A stretch of 64,000 nucleotides of DNA from NCBI RefSeq assembly GCF_049472655.1, contig NZ_JAQNCS010000008.1:44941-108940 (forward strand), read 5' to 3'. This document shows, piece after piece, positions 15,948 to 25,270 of this stretch. Both the position numbers and the translations under genes were made by a program. Each line of letters opens with the position of its first letter. Position 1 is the stretch's first letter. This DNA is from Deferribacter abyssi (GTDB lineage: Bacteria > Chrysiogenota > Deferribacteres > Deferribacterales > Deferribacteraceae). The notes under the pieces were generated by a model. That model saw only the letters and a list, made by a program, of their open reading frames with translations. It was not told where the DNA came from and did no database searches.

Positions 15948-18413
15948 ATGAAAATAAAATACAACATACCTCATATTTATAGTTACGATAAATTTTACTT
16001 GATAATAATGCTGTTTTTATACCCATTAATTTATTTGGTGCCTATCTTCTTCATAAAACATCAAAGAGAATCTCATGTTTTACTCACTCTTTTTTTCCTA
16101 AATGCAATTTTTATCTCATTTATTGTTGTTATAGTTTCAATGAAACAATGGAAAAAATATAAAGAAATTTATAAACGCTTAGAAGAATATGAGTTGTTAA
16201 ATAAAGTAAACACCAAAATACTGGAAAAAATCAATAATTCATCTACTTTTGAAGATTTATTTGCCGGCATATTCAATACCTTGATAGAAAACAATTTTAT
16301 ATTTGGTGGGTCGGGATATTTATATGATAATGAAAACAAAAAACTCTTACTAAAGTACGCAAAATGTAGTCATAATAATTATGAAATCAACAAAGAATTT
16401 GATGTTGATCAGTTCATAGGTAGCTTTAGTATTAACCAAAAAAAGCATTATACTCTTTATTTAAAAAATATAAATAAAAATATAATCTTTTTATCCGGCA
16501 TGAGTAACATAGATTCTTTTTTTGTTAATTATTTCCCTATTTTATATAAAAATGAAGTAATTGCAGTTTTAGAGTGTTTATCTTTTGAAGATCTAAATAA
16601 GAATATCATAATGACGTTACAAGGACTTATAAAACATATAGGTTACGCAATCCAACAATTAAAATATACAGAAGCTTTATTAAATATGAGAAATCAATTA
16701 GAAGAAAAAAACAGAATTTTGGAGGCTCAATATAAAGAGTTGCAAGCTCAAAGTGAAGAGCTGGAAGCTCAATCTGAAGAACTCAGAGTTCAAAAACAGG
16801 AATTAGAAGAATATAGTAAAAAATTAAAAAATGCACAAAAATATAAAACAGAATTTATTGCAAATATGTCACACGAATTAAGAACTCCACTAAATTCTAT
16901 TGTTGGATTAAGTAAACTTTTATTAGAATCCAAAAATATAGATAATGATGTGTTAGAAAAACTAGAAATCATACACACAAGCGGAAAGCAATTATTAAAT
17001 ATTATTAACGATATTCTTGATATGTCAAAAATAGAATCTGGTAAATTAGAAATAAATATAGAAAAATTTAAAATAAGCGAAATAATAAATTATGTATCAA
17101 AGATAATAAAACCTCTTTGTATAGAAAAGAATATTGATTTTCAAGTTAATTTTGAAGACAGTGATCTAATTTTAAAAACAGACAAACATAAAATTATACA
17201 AATTCTACTAAATATTTTATCAAACGCAGTAAAATATACTGATAAAGGCAAAATAGAGATGTCTGTGCAAACTCAAGACCAAAACATTGTAATTTCTGTG
17301 GCGGATACAGGACAAGGTATTCCAGAAGAGTTTTTACCACATATTTTTGAACCGTTTACAACATTTAGGAAGAAATATTCCATACAAGGGACTGGTCTTG
17401 GTTTAGCACTCACAAAAAAGCTTGTTGATTTATTAGAAGGTAAAATAGAAGTAAAAAGTATTGTTGGAGAAGGAAGTATATTTACTATTTACCTCCCAAT
17501 GAAATTAAGCATTTCTAAAAATGAACTTGATCAAAAAGACGAATTCATTACTATGGAATTTCTCGATAAAAATATGGAAACTGAAAATTCAGATAATTAC
17601 AATGCAAAAATATTAGTCGCTGATGATGATGTTCTTGTTTTAAGTGAAATAAAAAAACTATTAGAAGAATTTCCTTTAAATTTAAAAGTATTTATTGCTA
17701 CTAATGGGTTAGATGCTAAAAATATTATTGAGAAAGAATCTCCTAACCTTATCCTGCTAGATTTAGATATGCCTAAAATGAGTGGATTTGAAATTTTAGA
17801 TAATTTATTGGTTAACAATATAAAAACAAACGTTATAATTATTACAGCAATGAGCTTAGATAAAAAACGATTTTTAGGGTACAAAAATATTGTAAAAGGT
17901 TTTTTCATTAAAGGTAAAGATAATAGACAATATTTAAAAGAACTATTAAACAAATTTTTAAATGTTCCAAAAACTATAAAAGAGCCAAAACAAGAAAAAA
18001 ATGACACACCTGTCGATACAAAAAATATTATTGAAAAAGAGACATATAATGTTTTACTCGTTGAAGACAATTTTGCTAACAGATACCTAATAAAAGAGAT
18101 TTTAAAAGACTATAATGTCATAATAGATGAAGCAGAAAATGGCTTAGAAGCCATGAATAAATTAAGAAATAAAAAATACGACATAGTGTTGCTTGATATC
18201 CAAATGCCTGTAATGGACGGTTATGAGACAATAGAAAAAATAAGGAGTAATTTTAAAGACATTTATGTTATAGCTTTAACTGCAAAAGCTTTTAAAGATG
18301 AGGTAGAGCATCTAAAAGAATTAGGTTTTGACGATTTTTTAATAAAACCTATTAATATTGATTTATTTATATCGACAATAAAGAAAAGATTTAATTTACA
18401 AAAAATCAATTAA
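15948..18413 (+). CDS. Membrane hybrid histidine kinase with two receivers
   Basis: An 821-residue kinase. Two membrane helices lie at about 14-36 and 45-66 with a very short outside loop, so it senses in the membrane or cytoplasm. A GAF-like region spans about 80-245. A coiled coil at 245-300 repeats ELQAQSEELEAQSEEL. The HisKA domain has H309 (MSHELRTPLNS). The ATPase domain follows (ILSNAVKYT, ADTGQGIPEEF, GTGLGLAL). REC1 (about 553-665, LLDLDMPKMSG) and REC2 (about 700-815, LLDIQMPVMDG) end the chain. REC1 has GFFIKGKD in place of the usual Lys-Pro. The ATG at 15948 is chosen because AAGGG lies 10 bases before it; earlier in-frame starts lack a site. It likely signals through the Hpt protein at 18539. 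Confidence 0.92.
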   Translation: MKIKYNIPHIYSYDKFYLIIMLFLYPLIYLVPIFFIKHQRESHVLLTLFFLNAIFISFIVVIVSMKQWKKYKEIYKRLEEYELLNKVNTKILEKINNSSTFEDLFAGIFNTLIENNFIFGGSGYLYDNENKKLLLKYAKCSHNNYEINKEFDVDQFIGSFSINQKKHYTLYLKNINKNIIFLSGMSNIDSFFVNYFPILYKNEVIAVLECLSFEDLNKNIIMTLQGLIKHIGYAIQQLKYTEALLNMRNQLEEKNRILEAQYKELQAQSEELEAQSEELRVQKQELEEYSKKLKNAQKYKTEFIANMSHELRTPLNSIVGLSKLLLESKNIDNDVLEKLEIIHTSGKQLLNIINDILDMSKIESGKLEINIEKFKISEIINYVSKIIKPLCIEKNIDFQVNFEDSDLILKTDKHKIIQILLNILSNAVKYTDKGKIEMSVQTQDQNIVISVADTGQGIPEEFLPHIFEPFTTFRKKYSIQGTGLGLALTKKLVDLLEGKIEVKSIVGEGSIFTIYLPMKLSISKNELDQKDEFITMEFLDKNMETENSDNYNAKILVADDDVLVLSEIKKLLEEFPLNLKVFIATNGLDAKNIIEKESPNLILLDLDMPKMSGFEILDNLLVNNIKTNVIIITAMSLDKKRFLGYKNIVKGFFIKGKDNRQYLKELLNKFLNVPKTIKEPKQEKNDTPVDTKNIIEKETYNVLLVEDNFANRYLIKEILKDYNVIIDEAENGLEAMNKLRNKKYDIVLLDIQMPVMDGYETIEKIRSNFKDIYVIALTAKAFKDEVEHLKELGFDDFLIKPINIDLFISTIKKRFNLQKIN

Positions 18414-18538
18414 CTTGCTAAAAAAATAAACACATTTACTGTTAATACTTATCTTTACTCATTTAAAAACGTATTTTAATCCTTTTTATAATACAATATA
18501 ATAAAATGTCAAAAAATCCACATATCTACTAAAAATAT

Positions 18539-18889
18539 TTATTTTATATTTTCAATATATTTATTAATCTGATTATAAATGTTATTAAGTTTATTTTCTA
18601 AAACATCATATAATGTTATTATATTGCTCATCTTTTTATCAATTGCAGCATCTTCTAATTTTTCCAAAACTTCCATTATCTCTTTTATTTCTAAATATGT
18701 TATCGAACCTTTTATTTTATGCGATAACTTTTTTATATCAGAATAATTGTTTTCACTAATTGCATTTTTTAATAAAAGCATATATTTTTTACTTTGCTCA
18801 ATAAATGTTTGTAACAAATTAACAAGCTTAAAATTATTTTCATAAATACCTTCTAAAAAAGGGAACTCTATCAATTTGTTATCTTCCAT
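18539..18889 (-). CDS. Histidine phosphotransfer (Hpt) protein
   Basis: A 116-residue helical protein with the Hpt signature KKLSHKIKGSITYL, giving the phospho-site H57. Length fits a four-helix Hpt domain alone. The ATG at 18889 is used because AAGGATGG lies at proper distance; the TTG one codon upstream is less likely. It is convergent with the hybrid kinase gene 125 bases away, whose two receivers need an Hpt partner to pass phosphate on. The shared target could be the receiver at 12406. The pairing is inferred from position. Confidence 0.85.
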   Translation of the reverse strand: MEDNKLIEFPFLEGIYENNFKLVNLLQTFIEQSKKYMLLLKNAISENNYSDIKKLSHKIKGSITYLEIKEIMEVLEKLEDAAIDKKMSNIITLYDVLENKLNNIYNQINKYIENIK

Positions 18890-19084
18890 CAACCATCCTT
18901 TTACAAAAATATATTAGTCCACATTTAAAAATTTATAACCATATACAACGTAATCAGATATTTTTAAAAGAGTTTAAATCATAATCTAATATATTTCAAC
19001 TATAAAACTGCTTGTCTCAACCATATTTACAAAAAAATAATAGAACTATTATAAACAAATATGAACAAAATAATTTTTATTTAT

Positions 19085-19110
19085 AAAAAAGTTGTAGTTT
19101 AAACTTTTTT
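19085..19110 (-). terminator. Weak A/T hairpin after the DUF169 gene
   Basis: AAAAAAGTT at 19085-19093 pairs with AACTTTTTT at 19102-19110 over an 8-base loop, 10 bases past the stop of the minus-strand gene at 19120. The stem is nearly all A-T, so its strength is doubtful. It could serve both strands. Confidence 0.35.
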
Positions 19111-19119
19111 CATTAGGTA

Positions 19120-19869
19120 TTATCCTTGAGTTGTATAATTTTTTGGCAAACTGCACTCTTCTTTTAAATCAAAGGGTATCGGGTATCTAATACCAGCTTT
19201 ATGCGTAGCCTCAAGCCCCTCAATAACCTCATCAATTTTAACATAAGGTATTCCCACTGCAAGCTCAAAATCCTGCGCCATTGCAAAACGTCTATCTCCA
19301 AGACAAGGTATTTCTATTTTTGGTTCTTTAGTCTTAAAAGCTTCTACCACACATCTTGAACAAACACCTGCATCACCACTGCTTTTAATAATAAATTCAC
19401 CACCTCTGTGATAAAGAAAAGCTTGTATAAACCTCATCGCTTGTGCCGTATTCACATATATTACAATCACATCTGGTTCAATCCCATCTAAAGGTTTAGA
19501 TAGTGGATATGTTAAAAAACCTTGAAAACTCTCATCAACTCTTGGCATTAAAGTCTGCATATTTTTAGCTGCTTCTAAATCTTTCTGATAAACAGAGCAG
19601 TTTACTTCACCTTCCAACACTCTTTTAGGTGGTTTTATTAGTCCACAATTGCATGCACCTAAAACGCAATAGCTGTAATCTCCTTCAACATACGTGGACC
19701 AACCATAGTATCTTGAATATGCAATCTGCTGACAAACAGCAAGTTTCTTATTTTTCAGTCTAATTTTTACATTCTTAAGTATATTATAATCTTTAATAAA
19801 CTTTGTTGCTACAGGAAAAGTGTGCGGATTAACTGTTTTGTGCAATGTTTTTAAAAATGTCTCAAACAT
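19120..19869 (-). CDS. DUF169 family protein
   Basis: A 249-residue soluble protein of the DUF169 (COG2043) family. The pattern is characteristic: CVLGACNCGL near residue 68, PLDGIEPDVIVIYVNTAQAMRFIQ in the middle, GDAGVCSRCV, then IPCLGDRRFAM and a final VGIPY segment. Several conserved Cys could bind metal or a cluster. No reaction is established for the family to my knowledge. GGAG lies 8 bases before the ATG. It follows the CBS-domain gene by 17 bases and the acetyl-CoA-synthetase-like gene before that, so the three look like one transcript. Confidence 0.8.
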   Translation of the reverse strand: MFETFLKTLHKTVNPHTFPVATKFIKDYNILKNVKIRLKNKKLAVCQQIAYSRYYGWSTYVEGDYSYCVLGACNCGLIKPPKRVLEGEVNCSVYQKDLEAAKNMQTLMPRVDESFQGFLTYPLSKPLDGIEPDVIVIYVNTAQAMRFIQAFLYHRGGEFIIKSSGDAGVCSRCVVEAFKTKEPKIEIPCLGDRRFAMAQDFELAVGIPYVKIDEVIEGLEATHKAGIRYPIPFDLKEECSLPKNYTTQG

Positions 19870-19886
19870 AATAATTACTCCAGTGT

Positions 19887-20309
19887 TTAATCATATTTTT
19901 CATTTTCTATAAAAGCTTTTAAAACATCACCTAGCGATATTATCCCTATAAGCTTATCATTTTCAATGACAGGCAGTCTGTGAATAAATTTTGTCAAAAA
20001 AAGCTCTGCTGCTTTCTTCAGTGAGTCTTCTGGACCTATTGTAATTGGAGGCTTACCCATAATAGTCTTTACAGGTGCATCAGTAAGCTCTTTTACATCA
20101 ATAAGAGGAATTTGTTCTGCCTCATTTAAAATATCTGGTAATTGAGAAAGCACATCAGATTCACTAAAAACTCCTACCACCTTACCATCATTATTTAAAA
20201 CAGGGACACCAGAAACATTTCTTTCCCTCAGTCTTAAGACAACATCTCTAATTTTCTCATTTTCATTTGCTGTAATTACTTTTTTAGTCATAAAATCCTT
20301 AACTTTCAT
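19887..20309 (-). CDS. Two-CBS-domain protein
   Basis: A 140-residue protein made only of a CBS pair. CBS1 covers about residues 1-60 (VKDFMTKKVITANENEKIRDVV, GVPVLNNDGKVVGVFSESD) and CBS2 about 80-135 (VKTIMGKPPITIGPEDS, HRLPVIENDKLIGIISLGD). CBS pairs bind adenine nucleotides such as AMP, ATP or SAM and report energy state. The start at 20309 is chosen because GGAGGT precedes it; an upstream in-frame extension has no site. It sits 25 bases after the acyl-CoA-synthetase-like gene. An AMP-sensing partner next to an AMP-forming enzyme family is suggestive, but the link is inferred. Confidence 0.9.
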   Translation of the reverse strand: MKVKDFMTKKVITANENEKIRDVVLRLRERNVSGVPVLNNDGKVVGVFSESDVLSQLPDILNEAEQIPLIDVKELTDAPVKTIMGKPPITIGPEDSLKKAAELFLTKFIHRLPVIENDKLIGIISLGDVLKAFIENEKYD

Positions 20310-20334
20310 AATCAAATATACCTCCAAATATATT

Positions 20335-22218
20335 TTAAAGCATTTGTATTGCAACTTCTTTTAATATATCTCTTTGCACTTCACCATTAGGTGTTTTTGG
20401 TATTACGGTAGTTATTTTATAAACATCAGGGAAAATAACTTCTCCAACATAGTCAATAATAAGTTCATTAATTTCCCTAAAAATATTATCATATAAACTT
20501 TCATCTAAGTTTTTATTTAATACACAAAAAGCTACAAGTGTTTCTCCACGTTTCTCATCAATGACATTAACCACGGCAGTATCCTTTATAAACCTGTGTT
20601 TCTTGATAGCATCTTCTATCATAAACATATTTATTCTCTTCCCACCTACATGAAGAACATCATCAAGACGACCAAGAAGGTTAATATAGTTATTGCCAAT
20701 ATACTCTCCTCCATCTCCTGTTCTAAAATACTTTATTTTATTATATTCCTTAAGGTAAATGGATTTCATTATTTGCTTATTACCACATATTCCAGAGGTC
20801 AAAGAAGGAAATGGTGATGCAAAAACTAATTCTCCTTTAGTGTGATGTTTTTTTACAACCCCCCCTGTTTTACCATCTATTATTTGAATATCTATACCAG
20901 GTAATGGCTCTCCTACAGCAAACAAATCAATTATTTTACTATAACCTGGAATTTGAGCAGCTACAGCACCTCCTGCCTCAGTAATTGTTAATATATTTAT
21001 AACAGGGTGTGCTCTGTTCAATAATTTCACAAATGCCCAATTTAAGCTTTCTTCATCTCTCTTCTCACCACCAGTCGCAATGAGCCGTAGATGATTTTGT
21101 CTCCTAAAAATCCCTTTTTTTTCATCAGCTCTCATTAACCTATTTAAAATAGTAGGAGTTGTATAAAATTTTGTAATATTATATTTATCCAAAAACTCAT
21201 AAAAATTATATGCATTATCAATATCAATAGTATCTTCGTAAATAAATACTGTTTGTCCATTCAATAGTGGACCATAAATTTTGTAAACATGCCCTGTTAT
21301 CCATGCAATATCAGCAGTATTCCATAACACATCATCTTCAGATGGGTCAAATAAAAGAGCATAAGAAAACTTAGCCCATAACAAAAAACCAGCGACTCTA
21401 TACCCTAGCGCTTTCGGTTCTTTCAGATGAGTTGAAGTAATTAAGCTAAACAAAGTGTCATTTGCGTCATAAACAGCTTCTTCGATTGCAAAAGCTCTTG
21501 AATAATCCTCATCACTAATCAAATCATGATACCATAAATCTCTTAAAGGCTTCATATGAATACGCTGCCCTAATCTTTTAACTACAATACATAATTTAGG
21601 TTTATGTCTTGCAATACTTATAGCCTCATCAACTTTTTTCTTTAAATTAATCGTATTTTTCGAGTAATATCCATCAGCTGTGATAATCACTTTATATTTA
21701 CAATCATCAAACCTGGAAGCTAAATTCTCAGGGGAATAACTGGGGTGATATACAGTATGAACAACACCAATCTTAACACATGCAAGCATAGCAATTATCA
21801 GCTCAGGAATATTTGGCATATAAATCAAAATATTATCATTTTTTTTCAAATTTAACTTTTTCAATGCCGATGCAAACTTAGATACATCTGAATATAACGA
21901 TTGATAAGTAAGAATCCTTTCTGAATAATCGGCACCTCGCCAAATAATAGCAGATTTGTTCTTCCTACCTTTTGTTAAATGATCTTTTAATATATTTTTT
22001 ATCGGATTTATTTTACCATTTAGAAACCAATTTGTTTCAAAGCTATTTTCATCATAGCAACTTGTAATAAACTCCTCTTCCCATTCTAATAAAATTTTAG
22101 CTAACTCTTCATAAAACTGTTTTATGTTTCTCGACTTTTCATAAAACTGCTTTATATCATCATACGAATATATTTTACGTTTATACTCAACACATAATCT
22201 ATTTAATTTATCAACCAT
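20335..22218 (-). CDS. Acetyl-CoA-synthetase-like protein with damaged catalytic motifs
   Basis: A 627-residue member of the AMP-forming acyl-CoA synthetase family, close in layout to Acs (NWFLNGKINPIKNILKDH, then IWRGADYSERILTY, IAWITGHVYKIYGPLLNG, FRTGDGGEYIGNN, LLGRLDDVLHVGGKRI). Three key sites depart from the family. The P-loop-like TSG-S/T-T-G-K-P-K-G motif reads LITSTHLKEPKALGY. The Q-T-E-T-G-G motif reads ITEAGG. The C-terminal S-G-K-I-M-R-R motif with the catalytic Lys reads NGEVQRD, so Glu stands for Lys. Adenylation is therefore likely lost or altered. It may be a pseudoenzyme that binds nucleotide or CoA, consistent with the CBS gene next door. Family is sure, activity is not. Confidence 0.85.
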   Translation of the reverse strand: MVDKLNRLCVEYKRKIYSYDDIKQFYEKSRNIKQFYEELAKILLEWEEEFITSCYDENSFETNWFLNGKINPIKNILKDHLTKGRKNKSAIIWRGADYSERILTYQSLYSDVSKFASALKKLNLKKNDNILIYMPNIPELIIAMLACVKIGVVHTVYHPSYSPENLASRFDDCKYKVIITADGYYSKNTINLKKKVDEAISIARHKPKLCIVVKRLGQRIHMKPLRDLWYHDLISDEDYSRAFAIEEAVYDANDTLFSLITSTHLKEPKALGYRVAGFLLWAKFSYALLFDPSEDDVLWNTADIAWITGHVYKIYGPLLNGQTVFIYEDTIDIDNAYNFYEFLDKYNITKFYTTPTILNRLMRADEKKGIFRRQNHLRLIATGGEKRDEESLNWAFVKLLNRAHPVINILTITEAGGAVAAQIPGYSKIIDLFAVGEPLPGIDIQIIDGKTGGVVKKHHTKGELVFASPFPSLTSGICGNKQIMKSIYLKEYNKIKYFRTGDGGEYIGNNYINLLGRLDDVLHVGGKRINMFMIEDAIKKHRFIKDTAVVNVIDEKRGETLVAFCVLNKNLDESLYDNIFREINELIIDYVGEVIFPDVYKITTVIPKTPNGEVQRDILKEVAIQML

Positions 22219-22275
22219 ATTTTAGACCTTTAGAATTTATAAGCTATAAATAAAACATAATTTCATAAAAATCAA

Positions 22276-22926
22276 CTAATTTAAATTAACAATCGATCTT
22301 TTATACCGTTCTGCATATATATGAGCCTGTCTGGTAGGTTCAGGTAATCTATATTTGCCCAAAAATTGCATAACAATCCTCACACTACTTTCAATATCTA
22401 ATAAATGTCCAGGTGATACAAAAATAGGTTTTACTTTCGTACGACTTCTCAAAACTACGCCTACTTTTTCATCTCTATAATATAAATAACTAAAACTCCC
22501 TTTTTCTAATTCAGGCTCAACAAACTCACCTACAAGCTTAGATTTGGCACAACCTATAGACGGCACTCCAAAAACAACTCCAAAATGAGTTGCCAATCCA
22601 AATTTTCTAGGATGAGCAATTCCATGAGAATCTAGGATATAAATATCAGCAGGCACTTTCAATTTTTTATAAGCACCATAAATCACAGGTAATTCACGAA
22701 ATGAAAGCAATCCTGGGATATATGGCATATTTATTTTCTTATGAAAATTCTGTACTTCTAAGATATTAAAATCTTTATCAACCACAACAATTGAACAAAA
22801 AGCTAAATTATCTCTTTTTGAAAAAGAAACATCAATACCTGCAGCAAAATTAACTTTTTTATCAAATTTTTTAATAATTGCTTTTTTACTCAACTTCTCT
22901 TGCAAAACTCTTAACTGTTTATACAT
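22276..22926 (-). CDS. nfi: Endonuclease V
   Basis: Endonuclease V cuts DNA one base 3' of deoxyinosine to start repair of deaminated adenine. The 216-residue protein has the known sites in the right order and spacing: D32 (GIDVSF), Y69 and E78 (MPYIPGLLSFRELP), D99 (LDSHGIAHPR) and H105. Offsets agree with the active-site residues of the Thermotoga enzyme (all shifted by 11). The residue after D99 is Ser where Gly is more common. It follows yjbQ by 9 bases on the same strand. Length is typical. Confidence 0.94.
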   Translation of the reverse strand: MYKQLRVLQEKLSKKAIIKKFDKKVNFAAGIDVSFSKRDNLAFCSIVVVDKDFNILEVQNFHKKINMPYIPGLLSFRELPVIYGAYKKLKVPADIYILDSHGIAHPRKFGLATHFGVVFGVPSIGCAKSKLVGEFVEPELEKGSFSYLYYRDEKVGVVLRSRTKVKPIFVSPGHLLDIESSVRIVMQFLGKYRLPEPTRQAHIYAERYKRSIVNLN

Positions 22927-22935
22927 AAAAAAATA

Positions 22936-23331
22936 TTAACCACTAATAAATTTTAAATAAACTTTTCTTCTGCGTGGTCCATCAAACTCGCAGAAAAACA
23001 CACCCTGCCAAGTACCAAGCACTAATCTACCTTCTTCTACAATTATATTTTCACTACAGCCAATAATAGATGATTTCAAATGAGCATCCGAATTCCCTTC
23101 TAGATGCATAAAAGGGAAATTAGAAGGCACTAACTTTGATAAAAATTTTATAATATCCTCTTTTACGGTATAATCTGCATTCTCATTTATAGTAATAGCA
23201 GCAGTGGTATGAGGGGTGTATATATGCAATATCCCATTATTCCACCCCTTTTTTACCACTATATCTTCAACTTCAGAAGTAATATCTATCAACTCTTCTC
23301 GACTTTTACTATTTATAGCTAACTCTATCAT
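22936..23331 (-). CDS. YjbQ/UPF0047 family protein
   Basis: A 131-residue single-domain protein of the YjbQ family, identified by HTTAAITINENAD (about residues 46-58), a central HLKSSIIG segment and the C-terminal LGTWQGVFFCEFDGPRRRKV. Members are small trimers; E. coli YjbQ has been linked to weak thiamine-phosphate synthase activity, but the true role is unclear. Its ATG overlaps the serA stop (ATGA-type overlap of 4 bases), so it is translated with serA. Length is normal. Confidence 0.92.
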   Translation of the reverse strand: MIELAINSKSREELIDITSEVEDIVVKKGWNNGILHIYTPHTTAAITINENADYTVKEDIIKFLSKLVPSNFPFMHLEGNSDAHLKSSIIGCSENIIVEEGRLVLGTWQGVFFCEFDGPRRRKVYLKFISG

Positions 23332-24950
23332 ATTTCTACAACATTAGCCTCAATCATACCATCAATTTTTTTTATCTCATTTAAAACTTCTTCTGTTATT
23401 TGATTATCTACTGATACAAAAGCAAGAGCTTCACCACCACTCTGTCTAGCTAATTCAAAACCTGCAATATTGATATTGTTTGATCCAAGTATAGTTCCTA
23501 CTTTACCGATAACACCTGGTCTATCATAATTTCTAAAATAGATAAATGTTCCTTTAGGAATAATATCAAGTCTAAAATCATCAAACAAAACAATACGTCC
23601 CTCATTATCATTAAATACAGTCCCTGCAATAACTCTTTTCTCTTTATCTGTAACAACTTCGAAAACCAAAAGATCATTATATTTATCATACACTTCTCTT
23701 TTTGATTCTACTACATTGATACTTCTATCTTTAGCAAAATAAGGTGCATTTATATAAGATACAGTTTCTTGCATACTTACTTCTAAAAATCCTTTTATGG
23801 CAGCTATTGTAAATGGCTGGTAGCTAAATGGTGTATCAAAAGTTCTCTCACAAATATCTTCTTCAAACTTTTCACCAACCAGTGTTATTTTGATTTCATC
23901 GGGTCTTCCCTTAATAGTTTGAGCCGCCAACTTACCAATTTTCTCAATCAACTCAAAATAAATTTGTAAATCTAAAGGTAACTGAGATTTCATAAAAGGT
24001 ATATTTACAGCATTCATATATGATTTTCCTTGTAATGCATTTACAATCTGTTCAGCAATAATAACAGCCACCCCCTTTTGACCTTCCTCAGTATTAGCAC
24101 CTATATGGGGTGTCACAAATAGATTATCAAGTTCAAGTAGTTTATTGCCTTTTGGTGGTTCTTTTTCAAAAACATCTATTGCAGCAGTAAAAACTTTGCC
24201 TGATTTCAAAGCTTCATACAAATCATCTTCATTTATAATTCCGCCTCTTGCACAATTTACCAAAATAACTCCATCCTTCATCATTTCAATTTGTTTTTTT
24301 GTAATCATATTTTTTGTCTCTTTAGTAAGAGGAGTATGAAACGTTATAATATCAGATATTTTTAACAAATCCTCAAGTTTTTCAAAAAGTGTAACACCTA
24401 AAGAGTCTGCTTTGCTTTTCTTAATATATGGATCATATGCAACAATTTTCATACCAAAACTTTTAGCTCTAATAGCTACATTACTTCCAATTCTACCAAG
24501 CCCTACAATACCTAATGTTTTATTGAAAAGTTGAATTCCCATAAACTTTTTTCTATTCCATTCACCATTTTTTAAAGAATTATTAGCAGCTGGAATTTTT
24601 CTAGCTGCAGCAAGCATCATTCCCATTGTCAATTCAGTGGCTGCAAGAGTATTCCCAGTAGGAGCATTCATAACTATTATCCCTTTTTTACTAGCAGCCT
24701 CTATATCCACATTATCAAGCCCTACTCCTGCACGACCAATTATCTTTAATTTTCCAGGATTCTCCAATAAATCAGCGGTCACAGTCGTACCACTGCGTGT
24801 AATTATTGCGTCATAATCGCCGATAATTTTTTTAAGCTCATCATGAGAAATCCCTGGTTTTTCTTCCACCTCTATATTTCCACTATCAAGGAGAATTTTT
24901 ACACCTTCCTCAGCAATATGATCAGTGATTAAAACTTTAAATTTTTCCAC
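23328..24950 (-). CDS. serA: D-3-phosphoglycerate dehydrogenase
   Basis: SerA oxidises 3-phosphoglycerate with NAD+ in the first step of serine synthesis. The 540-residue length is the long form: catalytic and NAD domains at 1-310 (GIVGLGRIGSNVAIRAKSF, NCARGGIINE, DVFEKEPP and TPHIGANT with the catalytic His), an intervening domain at 315-450, and a C-terminal ACT domain (IYFRNYDRPGVIGKVGTILG) for serine feedback. The start codon is GTG at 24950 with GGAGG six bases before it. It leads the serA-yjbQ-nfi run and lies next to a 320-base intergenic region. Confidence 0.96.
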   Translation of the reverse strand: MEKFKVLITDHIAEEGVKILLDSGNIEVEEKPGISHDELKKIIGDYDAIITRSGTTVTADLLENPGKLKIIGRAGVGLDNVDIEAASKKGIIVMNAPTGNTLAATELTMGMMLAAARKIPAANNSLKNGEWNRKKFMGIQLFNKTLGIVGLGRIGSNVAIRAKSFGMKIVAYDPYIKKSKADSLGVTLFEKLEDLLKISDIITFHTPLTKETKNMITKKQIEMMKDGVILVNCARGGIINEDDLYEALKSGKVFTAAIDVFEKEPPKGNKLLELDNLFVTPHIGANTEEGQKGVAVIIAEQIVNALQGKSYMNAVNIPFMKSQLPLDLQIYFELIEKIGKLAAQTIKGRPDEIKITLVGEKFEEDICERTFDTPFSYQPFTIAAIKGFLEVSMQETVSYINAPYFAKDRSINVVESKREVYDKYNDLLVFEVVTDKEKRVIAGTVFNDNEGRIVLFDDFRLDIIPKGTFIYFRNYDRPGVIGKVGTILGSNNINIAGFELARQSGGEALAFVSVDNQITEEVLNEIKKIDGMIEANVVEI

Positions 24951-25023
24951 AAACTACCTCCATAACTTTGATTTTTAACTGATGTTAACAAAACCAATAA
25001 TTTTTATCAAGAATAATTAAAGG

Positions 25024-25224
25024 CTGGAGTCACCCCATTTTTTGTATTACCTTGCTTGAACTTGTTTATGGAAAAACATTTTCTGGTTTTAAAGAAAATT
25101 GTCTCGTAGCAAAACCGAATGTTTTGCGAGAATGAAGAAAATGTTTTTTCATAAACAATAACGTATAACTATTTAAAATATAAACATAAATTAGACTAGC
25201 AATAAAAAAATGAGGTAACTCCAG
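25024..25224. repeat. Imperfect 200-bp palindrome (possible MITE) in the 24951-25270 gap
   Basis: The 320-base gap between serA and the thioesterase gene holds no gene but a large inverted repeat. Outer arms: 25024-25043 (CTGGAGTCACCCCATTTTTT) against 25204-25224 (reading TGAGGTAACTCCAG at its end). Inner arms: 25064-25084 against 25136-25156, 20 of 21 positions paired plus one G-U type change. A central hairpin GCAAAAC/GTTTTGC lies at 25109-25115 and 25121-25127. This fits a miniature inverted-repeat transposable element or a long hairpin RNA. No clear target-site duplication flanks it and no second copy is seen in the window. Confidence 0.7.
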
Positions 25225-25270
25225 GTATAAAAGTGATTGAAAAAAATATATTTTTTATTAAACTTCCGTT

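Noticed and set aside
17597..18070. Minus-strand open frame of 157 residues under the hybrid kinase
   Set aside because: It is antisense to two clear receiver domains and has a Ser/Phe/Leu-rich composition typical of reverse reading of Glu/Lys-rich genes.
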